From a virus: a stretch of 43,351 nt of DNA. Position 1 is the first letter of the stretch. Each line of letters starts with the position of its first letter. Location of the stretch: the IMG/VR virus record IMGVR_UViG_3300025732_000081, positions 1 to 43,351 of that record. One strand, written 5' to 3'. A program made the position numbers and the translations under genes. The notes below the pieces were generated by a model. That model was not told the origin of the DNA. It searched no databases and saw only the letters and a list, made by a program, of their open reading frames with translations. Positions 38,484 through 43,351 of the stretch are shown here, piece after piece.

Positions 38484-38758
38484 CGCAAAACCCGTTCGAC
38501 GATCCGCGAATTATCGAACTTGAGCGTGAATTGAAGCACTGGAAGGAACTGGCAGAGTCACAGATCGCTGTCATGTCTCCTGAAATTGTTCAGCCTAAGT
38601 ATCGTGTTTTTCTTGAAACGCCGCTGGCTTCGCTCATGAAGCAATCCGGGCTTAGCGATGTGGAGTATTTCACAAATGACTTAGACATGGCTTGTAAGTT
38701 ATTGAACATCAACGACGGAAGAGGGCAATTGTTTGAGGATGGAAACAAACGACTATGA
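38480..38758 (+). CDS. Hypothetical protein
   Basis: A 92-residue protein coupled in ATGA with both neighbours. The N-terminal region is a charged helix (IIELERELKHWKELAESQIA) and may be a coiled coil; the rest is a compact alpha/beta part (YRVFLETPLASLMKQSGLSD). It is sandwiched between the DUF6378 gene and the helicase gene, so a replication accessory role is possible. Not recognised. Confidence 0.6.
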   Translation: MTQNPFDDPRIIELERELKHWKELAESQIAVMSPEIVQPKYRVFLETPLASLMKQSGLSDVEYFTNDLDMACKLLNINDGRGQLFEDGNKRL

Positions 38759-40446
38759 ATCCTCGCTGGTATCAAACAGAAGCGGTCGATTCAGCCTGGG
38801 CGCATTTATGCTCTCAGTCTGGATCTCCTGTCATCGTACTGCCAACAGGTGCTGGTAAATCGCTCTGCATCGCCATGCTTTGCCGTGATGCTGTCGAACG
38901 GTTTAACGGTCGTGTGATTGTGCTGGCACATCGCAGAGAATTGCTGGAACAGAACGCCGAAAAGATTTTGGCGCTAATGCCTAAACTCGACATCGGAATC
39001 TATTCGGCTGGTCTTAATTCACGCGACACGGACCACGATGTCGTTTTGGGTGGCATCCAGTCTGTGTACAACAAAGCTCATGAATTCGGATCGCGACAAC
39101 TGGTTTTGATTGATGAGGTCCATCTTGTTCCGAGTGACGGCGAAGGAATGTATCAGACATTTCTGACAAAACTTCGAGAACTTAATCCACGGTGTCGTTT
39201 AGTTGGACTAACGGCAACACCATTCCGAACAGGTGACGGCAAGCTGTGCCGACCTGATGCACTGTTCCAGCGGATCTGCTATTCCGCACCAATCGGAAAA
39301 CTGATCGGAGAAGGATACCTTTGCAACCTGACCACAAGGGCGGCAGATGCCAGTGTTGATACAAGCGGCCTGCACATTCGGGCCGGTGAATTCGTCAGTG
39401 GCGAAATGGCAGCACTGTTCAGCGATGACGCTAAGATCCGCACTGCCTGTATCGAGGTCATCGCCAAGACGCTGGGCCGCAAGTCAACGCTGATATTCTG
39501 TGCCGGAGTTCAGCACGCTCAATCAGTCGCTGAAAAGATCGCAGAACTGACCGGCGAAGAATGCGGACTGGTCACAGGCGAAACCATACCTCTAGAACGT
39601 GCATCGTTATTGTCGCGGTTCAAATCTGGCGACCTGAAGCGGCTTTGCAACTGTGACGTACTTACGACTGGCTTCGATGCACCAAACATCGACGCAATTG
39701 CGGTTCTGCGTGCCACGGCATCGCCTGGACTATTTGCACAAATCTGTGGTCGAGGTCTTCGCACAAGTCCGAATAAAACTGACTGCCTGATTCTCGACTT
39801 TGGATCGAACGTCAAGCGGCATGGACCGATTGACGCACCAGATTACGGAAGCCAGTCAAAAGGAAAAGGCGGCAACGGTGACGCGCCAACCAAGACTTGC
39901 CCAAACTGCGAGGAACCATGTGCTCTATCGGCCAGAGAATGCAGTTGCGGTTTTGTGTTCCCTCCTCGCGAACTCGCACGGCACGAAGGGACAGCAGGCG
40001 AAGACGCGATTCTGGCAGCGGACATAAAGCCAACACGCTGGATCGTCGAGGAAGTCCGAATGTCTCGGCACAGGAAAAAAGGAGGCACGCCAGACGATCC
40101 AGATACGCTGCGCGTAGATTATGTCTGCCAGCCTGCTACGGAAGCGGCGGGGAACCTGACTGAGAAGCGAATCAGCGAATGGGTCTGCCTGGAGCATGAC
40201 GGATTCGCACGAACAAAGGCCCGCAAATGGTGGCAGGAACGCAGCAACGCAGAGATTGACGGTATCGACGATGCGATCAGTCTTTTCAATCGCGGTGCTG
40301 TCGCAACACCAACGTCGATCAGCACGAAGCCTGATGGCAAATTCCTGCGGATCGTTGAATACGAACTGGACGAGAAGCCAACAGAGTGGCGTGAAGCAGA
40401 TCCTGTGTCGGTGGGTGATTGGGATGATGTGGAGATTCCATTTTGA
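38755..40446 (+). CDS. DEAD/DEAH-type superfamily 2 helicase
   Basis: A 563-residue helicase for phage DNA metabolism. Motif I PTGAGKS (30-36), motif II DEVH (120-123), motif III TATPFRTGDG (153-162), motif V near LTTGFDAPNIDAI and motif VI QICGRGLRTS are all present. After the helicase core follow zinc-ribbon cysteines (TCPNCEEPCALSARECSCGF) and a C-terminal domain of about 150 residues (SEWVCLEHDGFARTKARKWW) found in related phage helicases. It is coupled to the primase gene via a TTGA overlap. Confidence 0.92.
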   Translation: MNPRWYQTEAVDSAWAHLCSQSGSPVIVLPTGAGKSLCIAMLCRDAVERFNGRVIVLAHRRELLEQNAEKILALMPKLDIGIYSAGLNSRDTDHDVVLGGIQSVYNKAHEFGSRQLVLIDEVHLVPSDGEGMYQTFLTKLRELNPRCRLVGLTATPFRTGDGKLCRPDALFQRICYSAPIGKLIGEGYLCNLTTRAADASVDTSGLHIRAGEFVSGEMAALFSDDAKIRTACIEVIAKTLGRKSTLIFCAGVQHAQSVAEKIAELTGEECGLVTGETIPLERASLLSRFKSGDLKRLCNCDVLTTGFDAPNIDAIAVLRATASPGLFAQICGRGLRTSPNKTDCLILDFGSNVKRHGPIDAPDYGSQSKGKGGNGDAPTKTCPNCEEPCALSARECSCGFVFPPRELARHEGTAGEDAILAADIKPTRWIVEEVRMSRHRKKGGTPDDPDTLRVDYVCQPATEAAGNLTEKRISEWVCLEHDGFARTKARKWWQERSNAEIDGIDDAISLFNRGAVATPTSISTKPDGKFLRIVEYELDEKPTEWREADPVSVGDWDDVEIPF

Positions 40447-42584
40447 GCATTCTAAGATCCGCCCGAAAATACATCGAACGCGGTTTCCCAGTCGTCCCCA
40501 TCCCGCCTCGCCAGAAAGGGCCGGTCTTGGACGGATGGCAAAAGCTGAAAATTGATTCGCCTGATGGATGGTTCCAAGAGAATTCAAACATTGGAATCAT
40601 TCTTGGAAACGGATTGATCTGCGTTGATCTCGACCATCCGGTTGCGGTGGAACTGGCTGCGGAATACCTGCCACAGACTGGACTGATCGCAGGGCGAGCC
40701 AATGGCGGAAAAACGCACTGGTTTTATCGCGTCCAAGGCACGTTCAGAAAAGTCGCGTTCACCAGCGAATGCAAGCAGAAGATGATTGAGATCCTCGGTG
40801 ACGGTCAGCAGGTCGTCGTTGGTCCGTCAATCCATCCGAGCGGCGATGTTTACGACAATCTGGAAGGCGAACCAGCGACGGTTGACGCAGCGGAAATCGT
40901 TGAGGCGTGCCGACTGCTGTCGATGCGATGTTTTTCAATGCTTGGACTGGAACCAAAAAAGCAGAAGCCACAGGCAAACGAGAAAAGCACATGGACATCA
41001 ACCGCTGTTACGGATCTTCGCCAAACTCTGAACGACCACGGTGCGGAGATCCTGGGCGACGGAGAAACCAAGGACGGTTGTTCTGGCTATTTTGTGCGGT
41101 GTCCAAGGGAATCGAGCCATACAAGCAAGAACGGTGAAAAGGACTGCATGGTCTGGACGGGTCCAAAAGGCGGCTGGCAGGCTCGCTGCCTGCACACGTC
41201 TTGCGGAATCGACTCGTGGGCAGAGTTCCGATCTGCACTTGATCCATTTTGGATTGATGCGGAACAGGTCGACGATGCGGCGATAGCGGGGATCATGGCA
41301 ATGGGAAGCAATGAACCAAAACCGCAAAAGCCAGAGCCAGTCAACCCTGATGCCATGACCGATATTTTCTATCAGATTCCTGGTCTGATTGGAGACATGA
41401 TTGCCTATCACCGCGAATACGCACCACGACCAAGACCGGAATTGTCGCTGGCTGCGAGCATTGCACTGATGGGAGCGGTGACAGGCCGAAAGATTCAAAC
41501 GAAGTCCGGGATGCGAACAAACGTCTATTGTGTCGGACTCGCACCGTCCGGCAGCGGAAAAGAGAAACCGCGAAACAATAACGTAATAGCAATCATGCAG
41601 GCTGGCATGATGAATTACCTCGGCAGCGAGAACCCTGCGAGTGATGCGGCACTGATCGAGGAACTAAGCGAGCATCCTGCCAAATTGATTCAGATTGATG
41701 AGGTCAGCCGGTACTTTTCGACGTTGAAGAATGCCGGGAATAACTCGACGCACTTAAAAAACATATTCACGCGGTTCCTGGAACTGACCGGACAGGCCGA
41801 GAACCCAGCATGGACACCGAAAGGATACGCTGACAAGCGTAAGTCCAAGACGATTTGCCATCCGCATCTGTGCATTTACGGGACTTCGACCAGCGACGGT
41901 TTTTGGGCTTCTGTGGCAGCGTCTGACGCTGTTGATGGGTTCCTTGCACGAATGATGGTCATTGAGGCCGACCGCAATTATCCGCGTCTGCGGGACGTTG
42001 AGACGAAGGAAACGCCTGGATCTGTAATCGACATTCTGAAGGACTGGAACAAGTTCGTTCCTCCATCCGGGAACCTCGGTGACCAATTCCCGCAAGCTGT
42101 GACCATCCACATGGACTCGGCGGCGACAGACAGGATCAAGTCTCACTCTGACGGAATCGAGGACAGATTGCAGGATGAGCCAGACGACCACAAGGCAATC
42201 TGGAGTCGTGCGTCCGCACTGGCAAAACGGTTGTCGCTGATATTTGCGGCCAGTCGGGGGCCATTTGGGATTGCGGTAACTCTCGAAGACGCAATCGCAG
42301 CCGTCAGGCTGGCCAACTGGTGTACCAGGCTATTGATTCGTCGAGTGTTTACGCACGTTGCCGCAAACGAATCGGACAGCGAAAAGAAACGTGTTCTGGA
42401 GATCATCAGGCGTTCCAAGCAGGTCACTTTGAATCAATTAACTCGCAAGACGCAATGGATACGAAACAGGAGATCGAGGGCAGAGATTTTGGATGAATTA
42501 CTGGAAGGCGGATACGTCGTGAAAGAAATTGTGCCAGCGTTGGAGACAGGCGGATCAGCCTTGACCGTGTTCCGCGTCAATTGA
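40443..42584 (+). CDS. Primase-polymerase/helicase replication protein
   Basis: A 713-residue replication initiator. Residues 1-165 resemble the prim-pol domain (ARKYIERGFPVVPIPPRQKG, LICVDLDHP with catalytic acids, GRANGGKTHWFYR). A cysteine/histidine region (about 215-260, CSGYFVRCPRESSH and CLHTSCGIDS) may bind zinc. The C-terminal part is an SF3-like/DUF3987 helicase with Walker A APSGSGKEK and LIQIDEVSRYF as Walker B. The start is TTG at 40443, overlapping the helicase stop, a rare start codon; no ATG occurs nearby. Confidence 0.88.
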   Translation: MSILRSARKYIERGFPVVPIPPRQKGPVLDGWQKLKIDSPDGWFQENSNIGIILGNGLICVDLDHPVAVELAAEYLPQTGLIAGRANGGKTHWFYRVQGTFRKVAFTSECKQKMIEILGDGQQVVVGPSIHPSGDVYDNLEGEPATVDAAEIVEACRLLSMRCFSMLGLEPKKQKPQANEKSTWTSTAVTDLRQTLNDHGAEILGDGETKDGCSGYFVRCPRESSHTSKNGEKDCMVWTGPKGGWQARCLHTSCGIDSWAEFRSALDPFWIDAEQVDDAAIAGIMAMGSNEPKPQKPEPVNPDAMTDIFYQIPGLIGDMIAYHREYAPRPRPELSLAASIALMGAVTGRKIQTKSGMRTNVYCVGLAPSGSGKEKPRNNNVIAIMQAGMMNYLGSENPASDAALIEELSEHPAKLIQIDEVSRYFSTLKNAGNNSTHLKNIFTRFLELTGQAENPAWTPKGYADKRKSKTICHPHLCIYGTSTSDGFWASVAASDAVDGFLARMMVIEADRNYPRLRDVETKETPGSVIDILKDWNKFVPPSGNLGDQFPQAVTIHMDSAATDRIKSHSDGIEDRLQDEPDDHKAIWSRASALAKRLSLIFAASRGPFGIAVTLEDAIAAVRLANWCTRLLIRRVFTHVAANESDSEKKRVLEIIRRSKQVTLNQLTRKTQWIRNRRSRAEILDELLEGGYVVKEIVPALETGGSALTVFRVN

Positions 42585-42623
42585 CGTTGTTTGATGCAGG
42601 CGATCCAACGTCAAATTGACGTT
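42575..42623. promoter_or_regulatory. Two related palindromes at the primase gene end
   Basis: CGTCAATTGACG (42575-42586) includes the primase stop codon; AACGTCAA-A-TTGACGTT (42607-42623) follows, centres about 34 bases apart. Both share CGTCAA/TTGACG half-sites, and an extra TTGACG is at 42622-42627. They may be operator sites for the next operon or part of an origin; TTGACG also resembles a -35 box but no good -10 was found. Confidence 0.55.
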
Positions 42624-42682
42624 GACGAAGGAAAAACGATGTTAAAGTCTTACAGTAAAAAGAGTTACTATACCATCATCAA

Positions 42683-42754
42683 TCTCTCTCTCTCTCTCTT
42701 TCACTCTCTTTTACACCCCTAAACCCCCCCTTTCTCTCTATAGGAGCATTTTTG
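42683..42754 (+). repeat. Pyrimidine-rich leader with (TC)8
   Basis: Eight TC units (42683-42698) are followed by further C/T-rich blocks, C7 at 42724-42730 and TTTCTCTCTATAGGAG, which contains the ribosome site for 42755. Repeat-length change could alter leader length. Together with 42624-42682 no gene is seen here. Confidence 0.55.
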
Positions 42755-43102
42755 ATGATGCGGGACATTTCGGATAAGCAGTCGCTTATGGAACTAATCG
42801 ACGAACTGCAAGACCTGGTTGACGACAAACGTGAGCGCGTGGCGAAATTGTTCGCTGACATTCGCGCGTCTGTGCCGAGGCCGATGACGCTGGTGTTTGC
42901 CAAAGGTGTTGACGACGTGATGTTCTGTGATGGGACTAATCTCCAGTATTGGAAATCGCGAATTTTTGCGGATACGTGGATCGGCTGCGAACGTGGCGTG
43001 GAGGTTTGCCGTGCTGCATCGGAAGCAGAAATCGTCGATCTTTTGCAATCCCGATTCAACGCGAAGTGGTCGGAAATGACTGCGAAAGGAGCGGCGACGT
43101 GA
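42755..43102 (+). CDS. Hypothetical early protein
   Basis: A 115-residue protein; ATG 42755 follows AGGAG by 8 bases (42758 is also possible). N-terminal acidic helices (KQSLMELIDELQDLVDDKRE) are followed by an alpha/beta part (MTLVFAKGVDDVMFCDGTNL) with three cysteines. It overlaps the RusA gene in GTGA, so it is a co-translated partner in the last operon. Unknown function. Confidence 0.6.
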   Translation: MMRDISDKQSLMELIDELQDLVDDKRERVAKLFADIRASVPRPMTLVFAKGVDDVMFCDGTNLQYWKSRIFADTWIGCERGVEVCRAASEAEIVDLLQSRFNAKWSEMTAKGAAT

Positions 43103-43351
43103 ACATCACAGTCTACGGAAAACCACTCGGTCAGCCGCGCCAACGTGTCGCAGTTCGTGGCGGTCACGGCGTTAATTACCTGCCGGGAGATCATCCAATC
43201 CACGGATTCAAAAACGACGTTAAGCGTGCGTGGACATCATCGGACTACGGCAGGCTTGACGGTCCAGTGAAATGCACGATCACGGCGATATTTCAACGGC
43301 CTGCCAGCAAGACACGAAAACGAGGAGACAATCCACGTCTGGCACACACGA
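43099..43351 (+). CDS. rusA: RusA-like Holliday junction resolvase (3' truncated by window end)
   Basis: The first 84 residues of a RusA-family resolvase, from GTG 43099 overlapping the previous stop. ITVYGKPLGQPRQR, then FKNDVKRAW and FQRPASKTRKRGDNPRLAHT correspond to the N-terminal half before the expected KPDxDN catalytic motif, which is beyond the window. It should resolve branched phage DNA before packaging. If base 1 followed base 43351 directly, the frame would stop after three codons, so the window is not a closed circle at this point. Confidence 0.85.
   Translation, partial: MNITVYGKPLGQPRQRVAVRGGHGVNYLPGDHPIHGFKNDVKRAWTSSDYGRLDGPVKCTITAIFQRPASKTRKRGDNPRLAHT

Noticed and set aside
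1-43351. CRISPR array or a complete tRNA gene
   Set aside because: No regularly spaced repeats were found. The only tRNA-like sequence is the 41-base half at attP, which lacks the T-arm and acceptor 3' strand.
43099-43351. Circular closure joining the RusA gene across the window ends
   Set aside because: Joining base 43351 to base 1 gives a stop after three codons, before the catalytic motif, so the ends are not contiguous as given.

Overview
The window is most of the genome of a temperate tailed phage, probably a siphovirus with an HK97-type head and a lambda-like tail, that infects a planctomycete or close relative. It contains a virion-type gene order, a tyrosine integrase beside a phage attachment site, and a full replication module. 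Four features point to the host: a secreted C-type-lectin-like protein, poly-Ser/Cys-rich tail-end proteins, many weak or missing Shine-Dalgarno sites, and planctomycete-style hypothetical families. The host assignment is inference. The attP-like tRNA piece lies internally with modules on both sides, so this looks like a free (circular or permuted) phage genome, not an integrated prophage. The right end cuts a RusA-type resolvase, and joining the right end directly to base 1 does not continue that gene, so some sequence is missing.

Layout. 1-3700: packaging (small terminase, HNH nuclease, large terminase). 3700-9750: small membrane protein, portal, capsid protease with a C-terminal extra domain, and HK97 major capsid protein. 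A three-gene minus-strand cassette (6961-7990) sits inside this head module. 9750-13850: capsid-associated proteins, connector, head closure, gp10-like and tail-terminator genes. 13860-19758: tail tube, tail chaperones G and GT with an in-phase A AAA AAG slippery site, tape measure, tail-end proteins and Ser-rich proteins. 19955-27280: a glycan cluster with two halves of an HldE-like heptose pathway, a GT9 transferase, an epimerase, a GT9-GT34 fusion and two methyltransferases, plus a minus-strand lectin-like protein. 27300-31400: regulation and lysogeny, with palindromic operators, small regulators, a methyltransferase, attP, integrase and an AT-hook protein. 31400-36350: accessory and early genes, including a ParB-like/GHKL ATPase pair, tiny membrane peptides, a second methyltransferase and CsrA. 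36350-43351: recombination and replication (Sak4-like ATPase, DUF669, Gp157, SF2 helicase, primase-helicase, RusA).

Most genes are on the plus strand and tightly packed with ATGA, GTGA or TAATG overlaps. Minus-strand genes are the 6961-7990 cassette, the lectin gene and the integrase/AT-hook pair.

The most unusual signals are at the RNA and regulatory level. Two copies of a conserved hairpin motif occur at about 1437-1500 and 3916-3977. The second lies in a portal-gene leader with mutually exclusive folds, where the Shine-Dalgarno AGGA sits in a hairpin loop. The phage-encoded CsrA gene has a similar AGGAC loop before its own start. Other notable points are an attP that carries the 5' half (not the 3' half) of a tRNA-Thr(CGU), a four-site ATGATATCAT operator set around a small candidate repressor, matching zinc-knuckle insertions in both packaging nucleases, and a dinucleotide repeat near the end of a methyltransferase gene. 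No endolysin could be recognised.
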